The notes: a model not told the origin generated them from the sequence alone. Positions 32,470 through 40,439 are shown, counted from the stretch's first letter. The stretch: 40,439 bases of DNA from Actinomycetota bacterium (GCA_005790505.1 SXUP01000027.1:1-40439), one strand, 5' to 3'. Numbers and translations: made by a program.

Positions 32470-32600
32470 TGAGGGCATGGCATTGGGCAGGTTTCCTCCA
32501 GTGCTTCCCGGCCAAGCAACAGCAATATTTAGATTATTCGGTTGCCGATGTGAGCGATTACCGCAAGAATGACCTTGTTAAGTAATGACAGCCCCAGAAA

Positions 32601-32822
32601 GTGAAGTTTGTTGTGAAAAAGTTGTTTTGGTTTGCGCTCGGTGCTTTGTGCGGCGTGTTTGGATACGAAAGGACGAAGCGCTCCGTTGCAGAATTTACAG
32701 AACGCCTCACGCCGGCGAATATGGCAAGCAATCTGATGGAGCAGGTGCTTAAAATTGTCGGGCGACTTGGTAAAGCCCTTCGCGCCGCTACTGATGTCTT
32801 GCTAGGCGATGACACTCCCTAG
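32601..32822 (+). CDS. small membrane-anchored protein (73 aa), DUF6167-like
   Basis: A short protein with one N-terminal hydrophobic span (LFWFALGALCGVFGY, preceded by Lys residues) followed by a basic-then-amphipathic helix (ERTKRSVAEFTERLTPANMASNLMEQVLKIVGRLGKALRAA). It begins GTG at 32601; a GTG at 32613 gives MKKLFWF and is equally plausible. The position between aspS and alaS, with the start MKKLFWFALGA, resembles small membrane proteins (DUF6167/DUF948 type) that lie next to alaS in other actinobacteria. Function unknown. Codon use and the conserved-looking context support a real gene. Confidence 0.65.
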   Translation: MKFVVKKLFWFALGALCGVFGYERTKRSVAEFTERLTPANMASNLMEQVLKIVGRLGKALRAATDVLLGDDTP

Positions 32823-32856
32823 TCAACTTGGGCTCAGGCAATAGTATTTAGGTTGT

Positions 32857-35490
32857 ATGGCAGAGGCAAAAAACACCCCTTCATCTCTGCGCTCGGCCAA
32901 CGACCTGCGCTCTATTTTCACATCATTTTTTGCATCGCGAAATCACACTATTGTCCCATCGGCGAGTCTGATTCCTCATGACCCGACATTGTTGTTTACC
33001 GTCGCCGGAATGGTTCCGTTCAAGCCTTTTTTTGTGGGTGATGAAGTGGCGCCTTATCAGCGGGCTGTCAGTGTTCAAAAATGTGCTCGCGCAGGTGGCA
33101 AGCACAATGACCTCGACGAGGTGGGAAGAACTACGCGACATCTCGTTTTTTTTGAAATGCTCGGCAACTTTAGTTTCGGGGATTATTTCAAACAAGATGC
33201 AATCCCGTGGTCATGGGAATTGGCAACAGAGGTCTTCGGATTTGATGGTGATCGTCTCTGGATAACGGTTCATGAGAGCGACGATGAGGCTGAGCAAATT
33301 TGGCACGATGTTGTGGGCGTGCCGATGAATCGCATTCAACGCCTCGGCGATAAGGATAACTTTTGGCAAGCAGGGGAAACGGGTCCCTGTGGACCGTGTT
33401 CAGAAATACATATTGATCGGGGACCAGCATTCGGCCCAGAAGGTGGCCCACTCAATGATCCGGCAGGAGATAGGTTTCTTGAGTTTTGGAACCTTGTATT
33501 CATGCAGTACAACCAATCTTCTGACGGATCGCGAACTGCTCTTCCAAAACCCAGTATCGACACTGGAGCTGGTCTTGAAAGAATATTGGCGCTGACTCAA
33601 AATGTTGGTTCCGTCTGGGAAACCGACGTACTTTATCCATTGATTGAACAAGCTTCCATGGCTACAGGAGCGTCGTATCAAGTTGGCGACTATCAGGACC
33701 GTGCCAGTTTCAGTTTGCGGGTGCTTGCCGAACATGCAAGATCAGCAACGATGTTGGTAAATGATGGCGTGTTCCCGTCAAACGAAAATCGGGGGTATGT
33801 TTTGCGGCGTATTCTGCGCCGTGCCATCCGACATGCATACCTGTTGGGAACTGAAAAGCTTGTGATGCCCGGTTTGGCGCAAACCGCTATTGGCATCATG
33901 GGCAATGCATACCCTAATTTGCATCACAACGCAGATTTTATTTTGGGAGTCATCACTAAAGAAGAGGAACGTTTTCGCCACACCCTAAAAAATGGTCTGG
34001 GCATCCTTGAGTCTGATCTAGCGAGCGGTCAGAAAGTGTTATCTGGCAAATCCACTTTTTTGCTCCACGATACGTACGGATTCCCACTCGAACTAACCCA
34101 AGAAATCGCCCAAGAGCGTGGAGTGGAGCTGGACATCGCCGGTTTTGAAAAAGAAATGGCGGGCCAACGCCAACGAGCCAAAGACGCGCATAAGACGGGC
34201 AGATCTGACGTCGATCGTGTGAGTGACTACCGCGAGATAATTGAGCAAACTGGCACCACTGAGTTTGTTGGTTACACGCATGACGACGCCGAGGCGACGG
34301 TCGTTGCGGTCATCGAGGGTGATGATGGTGTGCTTGAGATCTTTCTAGATCGAACACCTTTTTATGCCGAAAGCGGTGGTCAGGTCGGTGACATTGGGCA
34401 GATCAAATCCGCCGACGCACTTGTGCGCATTGTTGACACAACGTTTGCACTTCCTGGATTACGACGACATATTGCGGTTCGGGAAAATGGGATGGTTGAA
34501 GTCGGACAATCAGTAACTGCGTCCATTGATGTTGATGCTCGCTTGGCTACTCGCCGTAATCACACTGCAACCCATATTTTACACTGGGCACTAAGAGAGG
34601 TATTGGGCGACCATGTCAAACAGGCAGGATCAATGGTCTCTCCAGACAGACTTAGATTTGACTTCAGTCACTATGACGCTCTTTCAAATGATGAGATACG
34701 CCAGATTGAGGTTTTGGCAAATCAAGAAGTGCTTTTAAATACAAGCGTAAGCGCGATTGAGACAAACAAGGAAGAAGCATTAGCTGCGGGAGCGATTGCT
34801 TTTTTTGGCGATAAATACGGCGATCTTGTGCGGGTTTTGCGGGCCGGTTCGTCAACTGAACTATGCGGTGGCACTCATGTGAGAGCAACAGGTGACATCG
34901 GCGCAATCAAGGTTGTCTCCGAGGGCTCAATCGGATCAAATCTGCGTCGCATTGAGGCAGTAACGGGACAACAGACGATCGCCTATGTGCAGCGTGCAGA
35001 CACAATGGCAGATCAAGTTGCTGAACTTGTCGGGGGGCGCCGGGAAGACATAACAGCCGGAGTTGAGCGTCGATTAGACGAGATGAAATCAATCCAGGAT
35101 GAATTGAAATCTTTGCGCTCCAAACTTAATGCGTCAAAGGCGATTGAGTTTGCAAACAAAGCCGTTGACGGTGTAGTCGTTTGCCGCGTTGACGGCATAT
35201 CGGCATCTGATTTGCGGGAACTTGGCGTTGCAATTCGGCAGCAGCCCAACGTTTTGGTGGTTGTTCTGGGCGGAATAGCAGATACCGGGGGCGTATCTCT
35301 CGTGGCAGCGATTGGAGCGGGCATAAAAATGACGGCACAAGAGATCATCAAGGATGCGGCGAAGAAAGTTGGCGGAGGTGGCGGCGGCAAGGGCGATGTT
35401 GCGACGGCAGGTGGTAAAAACATTGAAGCAATTGATCAAGCCCTCGAGATAGCACGACAAAATGCAATGTCTGCAGTCGGTGCTCGCTAA
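32857..35490 (+). CDS. alaS: alanine--tRNA ligase
   Basis: Class II synthetase with a C-terminal editing domain, 877 residues, full length. The start has LRSIFTSFFASRNHTIVPSASLIPHDPTLLFTVAGM, split here as SASLIPHDPTLLFT and AGMVPFKPFF. Catalytic-core signs are VGRTTRHLVFFEMLGNFSFGDYFK (for example HLVFFEMLGNFSFGDYF) and GGLERIL-like TGAGLERILAL. The editing zinc site is His569/His573 in HTATH and Cys670/His674 in CGGTH. The DHHA1 domain ends with the Gly-rich KKVGGGGGGKGD and GGKN. The ATG at 32857 has TAGTAT (32842-32847) nine bases upstream and no Shine-Dalgarno. It precedes ruvX by five bases, the standard actinobacterial order. Confidence 0.98.
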   Translation: MAEAKNTPSSLRSANDLRSIFTSFFASRNHTIVPSASLIPHDPTLLFTVAGMVPFKPFFVGDEVAPYQRAVSVQKCARAGGKHNDLDEVGRTTRHLVFFEMLGNFSFGDYFKQDAIPWSWELATEVFGFDGDRLWITVHESDDEAEQIWHDVVGVPMNRIQRLGDKDNFWQAGETGPCGPCSEIHIDRGPAFGPEGGPLNDPAGDRFLEFWNLVFMQYNQSSDGSRTALPKPSIDTGAGLERILALTQNVGSVWETDVLYPLIEQASMATGASYQVGDYQDRASFSLRVLAEHARSATMLVNDGVFPSNENRGYVLRRILRRAIRHAYLLGTEKLVMPGLAQTAIGIMGNAYPNLHHNADFILGVITKEEERFRHTLKNGLGILESDLASGQKVLSGKSTFLLHDTYGFPLELTQEIAQERGVELDIAGFEKEMAGQRQRAKDAHKTGRSDVDRVSDYREIIEQTGTTEFVGYTHDDAEATVVAVIEGDDGVLEIFLDRTPFYAESGGQVGDIGQIKSADALVRIVDTTFALPGLRRHIAVRENGMVEVGQSVTASIDVDARLATRRNHTATHILHWALREVLGDHVKQAGSMVSPDRLRFDFSHYDALSNDEIRQIEVLANQEVLLNTSVSAIETNKEEALAAGAIAFFGDKYGDLVRVLRAGSSTELCGGTHVRATGDIGAIKVVSEGSIGSNLRRIEAVTGQQTIAYVQRADTMADQVAELVGGRREDITAGVERRLDEMKSIQDELKSLRSKLNASKAIEFANKAVDGVVVCRVDGISASDLRELGVAIRQQPNVLVVVLGGIADTGGVSLVAAIGAGIKMTAQEIIKDAAKKVGGGGGGKGDVATAGGKNIEAIDQALEIARQNAMSAVGAR

Positions 35491-35495
35491 AGCAG

Positions 35496-35924
35496 ATGCG
35501 TGTTTTGGGTCTGGACCTAGGAACAAAGCGCATTGGGATTGCGGTGAGTGACCGCAGCGGAACGATAGCGACGCCATTTTTGGTGCTGCAACGAAAAAAA
35601 ACAAGAGACCAAGACCATGCTGAAATCCTGCGTTTAGTTTTAGAAGAAGAAGCGGAAGCGATCGTCGTTGGAATGCCCTACACGCTGCGCGGTGAAATGG
35701 GTGCAACGGCAAAATCTGCAGAGGCAGAGTGCAGTCAACTTATGAAAGTCGTTGGTGTTCCTGTCTATTTCCACGACGAACGCTTCACCACAACTACTGC
35801 AGATAATGCTTTGATGGAGGCTCGTATGAAAGCCGATGCAAGGAGACGCGTAGTTGACAAAGTTGCAGCGGCGGTGATGCTGCAGTCGTGGCTTGATGCC
35901 CGTAAAAATCGAGGGATGCCATGA
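35496..35924 (+). CDS. ruvX: Holliday junction resolvase-like nuclease RuvX (YqgF)
   Basis: A 142-residue RNase H-fold protein of the YqgF family, implicated in 16S rRNA maturation and possibly junction cleavage. The N-terminal MRVLGLDLGTKRIGIAVSD holds the first catalytic Asp. AIVVGMPYTLRGEMG and VYFHDERFTTTTADNALM carry the Glu/Arg/Thr segment, and RRRVVDKVAAAVMLQSWLD holds the last Asp. The ATG at 35496 fits the family. The end overlaps mltG by four bases. Confidence 0.95.
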   Translation: MRVLGLDLGTKRIGIAVSDRSGTIATPFLVLQRKKTRDQDHAEILRLVLEEEAEAIVVGMPYTLRGEMGATAKSAEAECSQLMKVVGVPVYFHDERFTTTTADNALMEARMKADARRRVVDKVAAAVMLQSWLDARKNRGMP

Positions 35925-37147
35925 GTGATTCAATTGGAGACCCGCTGTTAGATAGAGAAAAAAATGTTTTGGGGAGTCCCCATGACCTAGCCGCTGATTG
36001 GGAGAAGGATCCGTGGGACGAAGAACGAGTCGTTTTTGTTGAAGATGTTGAGGAATCAACCCCTGAGGTTCCCAAGAGCGTCCGATTGGTGGTGCGTACA
36101 ATTCTGTTGGTTTGTCTTGTCGTTGTTCTCGTTGTAGGTGTCGCGGGTTTGTGGTTCGTACGCCAAATTAATCCCGGAGGTGTGGTAGGTACGCCAACAA
36201 ATTTCACAATAAATGAGGGTGACACATTGACGAACGTCTCTGATCGATTGGAAAAGGATGGAATTATTGTCAATGCAACGCTATTTCGCTGGTATGTAGC
36301 GCGTAAAGGCGGAATCTCCCTGCAGCCCGGGTACTACCTCTTGCGGCCCCGCGATACAGCCGGCAACATCAGCCGTGCGCTCAACACTTCTCCCGCACAG
36401 ACGTTTATAAAAGTCACTTTTCCAGAGGGATTCACTGTGGCCCAGATGGCAGATCGCCTCGGAACAGAGGTCTCATATCTGTCAACAGAAGATTTCAAAT
36501 TGGCAATCACAGACGGCACGATTCGTTCTGAATTTCAACCCGAGGGGGTTTGGAATCTCGAGGGTTTATTGTTTCCAGACACCTATCAAGTTTCTGGTGA
36601 CGACAACGAAACACGTGTGGTTAAGAGAATGGTTCAACTAATGGAGCGAGTTGGTCGTCAAGAAAAAATAAATGAGTCCGAGGCACGTGTCGGCTACTCG
36701 GCCTACGAGGTTTTGACTGTTGCATCAATGATTGAGCGTGAAGCAAAAGTGCCACAAGATAGGGCCAAAATTGCGCGCGTGATTTATAACCGTCTCGCCC
36801 TGGGAATGCCGTTGGGGATTGATGCCACATTGCTATACGGCGCACAGCCCGAGGCAAACTTTGGGGACCTAAAAGCAAATGACGGGCCATACAACACCTA
36901 CACCCGTAAAGGTCTTCCTCCGACACCCATTGCCAACCCAGGAAGGGCCTCCATCGCAGCAGCCCTTGCCCCAGCGCCAGACCCCCCGCTCAGCGATCCA
37001 ATATGTCAGGGTGCTCCTCGGGGTTCGAAGTGTCAGTATTTGTACTATGTACTTGCTGATACTCAAGGTCGTCATGTTTTTGCCGCAACGTATGAGCAGC
37101 ATCTCATCAATGTCGAGATTGCCCGCGTTGCGGGATTGCTGAAATGA
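35921..37147 (+). CDS. mltG: endolytic peptidoglycan transglycosylase MltG (YceG)
   Basis: A membrane-bound lytic transglycosylase that cuts nascent glycan strands and sets their length. The acidic cytoplasmic N-terminus (residues 1-55) is followed by one membrane span (about 57-80, LVVRTILLVCLVVVLVVGVAGL). The periplasmic part starts with a LysM-like region (NFTINEGDTLTNVSDRL), and the catalytic domain has VASMIEREAK with catalytic Glu272, ARVIYNRLALGMPLGIDATLLYG, and YNTYTRKGLPPTPIANPG. The C-terminus DTQGRHVFAATYEQHL is the usual end. It is coupled to ruvX and aroE by four-base overlaps. The 408-residue length is normal for actinobacteria. Confidence 0.96.
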   Translation: MSDSIGDPLLDREKNVLGSPHDLAADWEKDPWDEERVVFVEDVEESTPEVPKSVRLVVRTILLVCLVVVLVVGVAGLWFVRQINPGGVVGTPTNFTINEGDTLTNVSDRLEKDGIIVNATLFRWYVARKGGISLQPGYYLLRPRDTAGNISRALNTSPAQTFIKVTFPEGFTVAQMADRLGTEVSYLSTEDFKLAITDGTIRSEFQPEGVWNLEGLLFPDTYQVSGDDNETRVVKRMVQLMERVGRQEKINESEARVGYSAYEVLTVASMIEREAKVPQDRAKIARVIYNRLALGMPLGIDATLLYGAQPEANFGDLKANDGPYNTYTRKGLPPTPIANPGRASIAAALAPAPDPPLSDPICQGAPRGSKCQYLYYVLADTQGRHVFAATYEQHLINVEIARVAGLLK

Positions 37148-37995
37148 GTGTCGCCCAAAGACCGGTTGCTGCTGTAATTGGTACGCCTATCAAACAAAGT
37201 TTGTCACCTTCAATTTTTAATGCTGCGTTTGCCAACGCTGGTCATGACTGGCTGTATTTGAGTATTGAATCTAATCTTGAATTGGCTCACCAGACGGTTG
37301 CCGACGCAATTTCCAAAGGCTTCATCGGATTATCGGTCACCATGCCCCTAAAAGAAGCAGTCATCAAAACTCTTGATGAGATAGACCATGTTGCGAGCAC
37401 ATTGCGCGCCGTCAATTCAATACGCATTGCCCATGGACGCACGTTTGGATTCAACACGGATGGGGATGGTTGCTGTGATGCGTTGGTCGCTCGTGGTGAT
37501 GCCACGATTGAGGGGGCATCAGCCGTCGTCTTGGGAGCGGGTGGAACCGCACGATCAGTTGCGCTGGCGCTGGCGCGTAGGGGTGCAACTGTAAAGATGA
37601 CCAATCGCACTCCCGCAAATGTGCAACGAGCAGTGGAACTCGTGCGATCGCATCCAGAGGCGGCAACTTTTGATGTTGGCGTTGGAGATGAGCAAGCTCT
37701 GGAGTTGGCATCCATAGTCGTGAACTGCACCTCGGTTGGAATGGCTACTACTGGTATCTCACCGATTAACTCACAAAGTATTCGAAAAGATGCAGTCGTA
37801 TTGGATGCGGTATACCAACCACTGCAAACGGAGTTATTGAGATCAGCCCAAGCACGCGGTTGCACGGTAATTGACGGATTGTGGATGTTGATTTACCAAG
37901 CAGTGCGTCAACATGAGGCATGGTGCGGAACCGCACCCGATGTGTCGGTCATGAGAACTGCTGCGGAACAAGAACTAAGTCGGAGAGAGCGGTAG
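37144..37995 (+). CDS. aroE: shikimate dehydrogenase (NADP+)
   Basis: Reduces 3-dehydroshikimate to shikimate with NADPH; 283 residues. The substrate domain has AVIGTPIKQSLSPSIFNAAF and LSVTMPLKEAV with the catalytic Lys. The Asp partner is in FNTDGDGC. The Rossmann domain starts at SAVVLGAGGTARSVALALARRG, and NRTPANVQR binds the NADP phosphate. The C-terminus has VLDAVYQPLQTELLRSAQARG and IDGLWMLIYQAVRQHEAW. The ATG overlaps the mltG stop by four bases. Its TAG stop forms part of a -10-like sequence before aroC. Confidence 0.97.
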   Translation: MSVAQRPVAAVIGTPIKQSLSPSIFNAAFANAGHDWLYLSIESNLELAHQTVADAISKGFIGLSVTMPLKEAVIKTLDEIDHVASTLRAVNSIRIAHGRTFGFNTDGDGCCDALVARGDATIEGASAVVLGAGGTARSVALALARRGATVKMTNRTPANVQRAVELVRSHPEAATFDVGVGDEQALELASIVVNCTSVGMATTGISPINSQSIRKDAVVLDAVYQPLQTELLRSAQARGCTVIDGLWMLIYQAVRQHEAWCGTAPDVSVMRTAAEQELSRRER

Positions 37996-37998
37996 CCT
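37993..37998 (+). promoter_or_regulatory. -10-like hexamer before aroC, overlapping the aroE stop
   Basis: TAGCCT starts with the aroE TAG stop. It lies four bases before the ATG at 38003 and seven before an in-frame GTG at 38006, which would give MLRFLTAGESHG, the usual chorismate synthase N-terminus. It suggests a leaderless start at the GTG. Confidence 0.35.
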
Positions 37999-38002
37999 AG
38001 GC

Positions 38003-39172
38003 ATGGTGTTGCGCTTCTTGACCGCTGGAGAATCCCATGGACGGGCCCTGACTGTAATTGTGGAGGGGTTGCCTGCTGGCATGCCAGTGTTGGCTTCTGA
38101 TATCGAGGCAGAAATGGCGCGTCGGCGCCTGGGCTACGGAAGAGGTCCTCGCCAGCGCTTTGAAGAAGATGTAATCACTTTGGTCGGCGGAATTCGCCAC
38201 GGAAGGACATTGGGTTCTCCAGTTTCGATTGAAATCCAAAATTCTGAATGGTTTCGTAGCGACAAGTGGCATACCGAGATGTCTCCAGAACCTGGTGCCA
38301 CCCAAACACCCCTCACTCAGCCGCGTCCTGGTCATGCTGATTTAACCGGGATGCAGAAATACGGCTTCACAGACGCGCGCGATGTGCTTGAACGTGCAAG
38401 TGCGCGGGAAACTGCGGCGCGGGTGGCTGCAGGTGCACTGGCAAAACTTCTGTTGTCTCATCTTGGTGTATCGGTGTTTAGTCATGTCATTCAGATTGGT
38501 GCGGTGCGGGCAACGGGGACCTCGGTTCCACGCCCCGAAGACTTGTCAGCAATAGATGCGTCTGAAGTGCGATGTTTTTATACGGATGCTGAGGCTCAAA
38601 TGATTACCCACATTGAAGATGCCGCTCGAGATGGGGACAGCCTCGGGGGCATAGTGGAAGTGTTGGCATACGGAGTCCCGATTGGTCTTGGCAGTTATGT
38701 GCATTGGGACCGCAAAATTGATGCATTATTGGCCCAGTCAGTGATGAGCATTCAAGCCGTCAAAGGCGTTGAAATCGGTGATGGCTTTGAAGTCGCTGGA
38801 CTGCGCGGAAGTCTGGCTCATGACGCCATTACATGGGACTCGACGGACCGCACCTACCACCGCCAGACAATGAAAGCAGGCGGCACAGAAGGGGGCATGA
38901 CCACAGGTGAACCTCTCGTCGTTCGCGCTGCAATGAAACCACTTGCCACTCTGAATCGACCAACTCTCAAAACAGTTGACACGATGACAAAACAGGAGAC
39001 CGTGAGTTTCAAAGAGCGCACCGATGTCACGGCGGTTCCAGCAATGGGTGTAATCGCTGAAACGATGGTGGCCCTTGTGTTGGCTTCTGAGGCACAGCGC
39101 AAGTTTGGCGGGGACTCACTTGGGGAATTCGTGCGCAATGCCCGTGCATTCTCTGACAATCTGTCGCTATGA
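38003..39172 (+). CDS. aroC: chorismate synthase
   Basis: Converts 5-enolpyruvylshikimate 3-phosphate to chorismate using reduced FMN; 389 residues. Signature regions: LRFLTAGESHGRALTVIVEGLPAG, RRRLGYGRGPRQRFEEDVI, RPGHADLTGMQKYGF, DARDVLERASARETAARVAAGALAK, and GGTEGGMTTGEPLVVRAAMKPL. The ATG at 38003 or the GTG at 38006 may be the true start. It is followed by aroK (overlap four bases) and aroB. EPSP synthase (aroA) and other shikimate genes are not in the window. Confidence 0.98.
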   Translation: MVLRFLTAGESHGRALTVIVEGLPAGMPVLASDIEAEMARRRLGYGRGPRQRFEEDVITLVGGIRHGRTLGSPVSIEIQNSEWFRSDKWHTEMSPEPGATQTPLTQPRPGHADLTGMQKYGFTDARDVLERASARETAARVAAGALAKLLLSHLGVSVFSHVIQIGAVRATGTSVPRPEDLSAIDASEVRCFYTDAEAQMITHIEDAARDGDSLGGIVEVLAYGVPIGLGSYVHWDRKIDALLAQSVMSIQAVKGVEIGDGFEVAGLRGSLAHDAITWDSTDRTYHRQTMKAGGTEGGMTTGEPLVVRAAMKPLATLNRPTLKTVDTMTKQETVSFKERTDVTAVPAMGVIAETMVALVLASEAQRKFGGDSLGEFVRNARAFSDNLSL

Positions 39173-39720
39173 ATCAGGCCCTATCAACCCATCTCGTGTT
39201 GATTGGTCTCATGGGAAGCGGAAAAACGACAATTGGTCGCCGTGTCGCTACTGAGACAAGTAGAAAGTTTTACGATACGGACGAAATGGTGGAAGAGGAT
39301 TGCGGACTCAAAGTGCGCCAAATATTTTCGCAGTGGGGCGAACCAGAATTTCGGCGTCTTGAACACGTAGCTCTACTAACAGCACTAGCCAAAAAAGAGC
39401 CGGGAGTTATCGCGGCGGCCGGGGGTGTCGTTGTGTCAGAGCTCAATCGACAGGTCCTACAGAGTGCGCGTGATGAGGGTCGAGTGCGCATCGTCTGGCT
39501 CAAAGCCGACACATCGGTGCTTCTTTGGCGGGTACAAAATGGAGTCCATCGACCCTTGCTTGACGGAGATCCCGAAGTTGCCATGAAAGCCATGCATGAC
39601 CAGCGTTCGCAGTGGTATGAGAGCCTGGCTTCAGCCGTTATTTCGACCGACAAGCAGTCGGCATTACAAGTTGTGTCTGCCGTTGTGTCTGTCATGAACG
39701 AAGGGATCTCTCATGTCTGA
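39169..39720 (+). CDS. aroK: shikimate kinase
   Basis: Phosphorylates shikimate at O3 with ATP; 183 residues. Walker A is GLMGSGKTTIGRRVA near the N-terminus. The shikimate-binding Asp is in YDTDEMVEED. Other features are FRRLEHVALL, the AAAGGVVVSELNR loop, and the lid region VQNGVHRPLLDGDP. The ATG overlaps the aroC stop by four bases and the gene's own end overlaps aroB by eight, so aroC, aroK and aroB are probably translated as a coupled set. Confidence 0.97.
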   Translation: MNQALSTHLVLIGLMGSGKTTIGRRVATETSRKFYDTDEMVEEDCGLKVRQIFSQWGEPEFRRLEHVALLTALAKKEPGVIAAAGGVVVSELNRQVLQSARDEGRVRIVWLKADTSVLLWRVQNGVHRPLLDGDPEVAMKAMHDQRSQWYESLASAVISTDKQSALQVVSAVVSVMNEGISHV

Positions 39721-40439
39721 GATAAAGACGGTTCAAGTCGACCTTGCAGACCGCTCGTATCCTGTTTTTGTCGGCAGAGGTGCTCGTCATGAGTTGGCAA
39801 GACTAATCAACCCCCAGGTCCGCCGTGTCGCACTGGTAAGTCAGCAAGATGTTCCTGCAGCGCTGATGCCAATTCTCAGTGGGCTTGAATCGCACGTATT
39901 TATGATCGGGAACGGAGAGTCTCACAAGACCCTCGATACGGTGCAGCAACTTTGCCGCTCGTTTTCTGATGCCGGAATTACTCGCTCTGATCTTGTAATC
40001 GGAGTTGGCGGGGGACTTGTAACTGATGTGGCTGGATTCACTGCTGCCGTCTACCACCGCGGTCTTGAAGTGATGCATGTCGCCACCACTTTGCTGGGAA
40101 TGATTGATGCTGCAATCGGGGGTAAAACAGGAGTGAATATTCCTGAGGGCAAAAATCTTATTGGTTCGTATTGGCAGCCCCAAGCAGTCGCTTGCGACAT
40201 GGATGCCTTGCTCACACTGGGCACTCAAGATATGCAATGCGGTTACGGCGAAATGGCCAAGTATCACTTCATTTCTCGACAGGATCTTTCTGTGTTACCA
40301 CTCGCCGAGAGAATCGCGCGCTGTGTTGAAATAAAGGCTGACATTGTTGCAAGTGATGAGCGAGAGTCAGGACAAAGGGCACTTTTGAACTATGGCCACA
40401 CGTTGGCTCATGCACTTGAAATCGCCAGTGAGCTGACCA
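39713..40439 (+). CDS. aroB: 3-dehydroquinate synthase, 5' part (partial, cut by window end)
   Basis: Cyclises DAHP to 3-dehydroquinate using NAD and a divalent metal; second step of the shikimate pathway. The frame is open from the ATG at 39713 to the last base, giving 242 residues of about 350 expected. The NAD-binding region is VIGVGGGLVTDVAGFTAAV, then ATTLLGMIDAAIGGKTGVN, KNLIGSYWQPQAV, and metal ligands in CGYGEMAKYH and NYGHTLAHALE. The ATG lies eight bases inside aroK. The 3' end is missing. Confidence 0.96.
   Translation, partial: MSEIKTVQVDLADRSYPVFVGRGARHELARLINPQVRRVALVSQQDVPAALMPILSGLESHVFMIGNGESHKTLDTVQQLCRSFSDAGITRSDLVIGVGGGLVTDVAGFTAAVYHRGLEVMHVATTLLGMIDAAIGGKTGVNIPEGKNLIGSYWQPQAVACDMDALLTLGTQDMQCGYGEMAKYHFISRQDLSVLPLAERIARCVEIKADIVASDERESGQRALLNYGHTLAHALEIASELT

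Noticed and set aside
35134-35712. Long antisense open frame opposite alaS and ruvX
   Set aside because: It is a mirror of two well-supported genes, has no recognisable domain, and its composition follows the sense codons.
37287-37865. Long antisense open frame opposite aroE
   Set aside because: A shadow of aroE: no domain signature, and the sense frame is unambiguous.
1-40439. tRNA or rRNA genes, CRISPR arrays, insertion sequences or phage genes
   Set aside because: No T-loop-like sequence in a cloverleaf setting, no regularly spaced repeats, no transposase or integrase motif was found by reading both strands.

Overview
The window is a stretch of core, vertically inherited chromosome from an actinobacterium. 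Its GC content is moderate (about half by eye). The best guess is a planktonic, Acidimicrobiia-like lineage, but this rests on gene content and not on a marker phylogeny. The actinobacterial signs are an MshC-type mycothiol ligase, an InhA-like enoyl reductase, a coenzyme F420:NADP oxidoreductase, an F420-type luciferase-like oxidoreductase, a phosphatidylinositol-mannoside gene set (pgsA, patA, pimA), and a gene order that follows the Mycobacterium order thrS-HIT-pgsA-patA-pimA ... pdxS-pdxT-yebC-ruvCAB ... yajC-secD-secF-rel-hisS-aspS ... alaS-ruvX-mltG-aroE-aroC-aroK-aroB.

Layout. 1-1557 is the 3' two-fifths or so of dnaE. 1665-2931 holds an unrecognised 219-residue protein and a nitroreductase-family protein. 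On the minus strand, 2912-5680 holds fabI/inhA followed by a DUF255 (YyaL-type) protein. From 5727 rightwards come an F420:NADP reductase, mshC, thrS, a HIT hydrolase, a small membrane protein, pgsA, patA, then (minus strand) a truncated ArsR regulator and a luciferase-like oxidoreductase, then pimA. 14804-17388 is lemA-htpX plus a DUF3048 lipoprotein. 17430-24091 is pdxS-pdxT-yebC-ruvC-ruvA-ruvB-queA-tgt. 24103-27151 is yajC-secD-secF. 27181-35490 is rel, hisS, aspS, a small membrane protein and alaS. 35496 to the right edge is ruvX-mltG-aroE-aroC-aroK-aroB, with aroB cut by the window end.

How it works together. The genes form tightly packed, often translationally coupled units: cofactor and thiol redox (F420, mycothiol), PI-mannoside lipid synthesis, PLP synthesis, Holliday-junction processing, queuosine tRNA modification, Sec export, stringent response with aminoacyl-tRNA synthesis, and the shikimate pathway. 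No stretch longer than about 150 bases lacks a gene. I saw no tRNA or rRNA gene, CRISPR array, insertion sequence, phage gene or other mobile DNA.

The most interesting signals are regulatory. Many genes without a Shine-Dalgarno sequence have a TANNNT -10-like hexamer exactly 6 or 7 bases before the start codon, as expected for leaderless transcripts. In several of them the hexamer reuses the stop codon of the upstream gene. There is also a perfect 9-bp-arm palindrome between the divergent luciferase-like gene and pimA, and an ArsR-type regulator interrupted by one in-frame TAG. I found no convincing undescribed multi-gene system.
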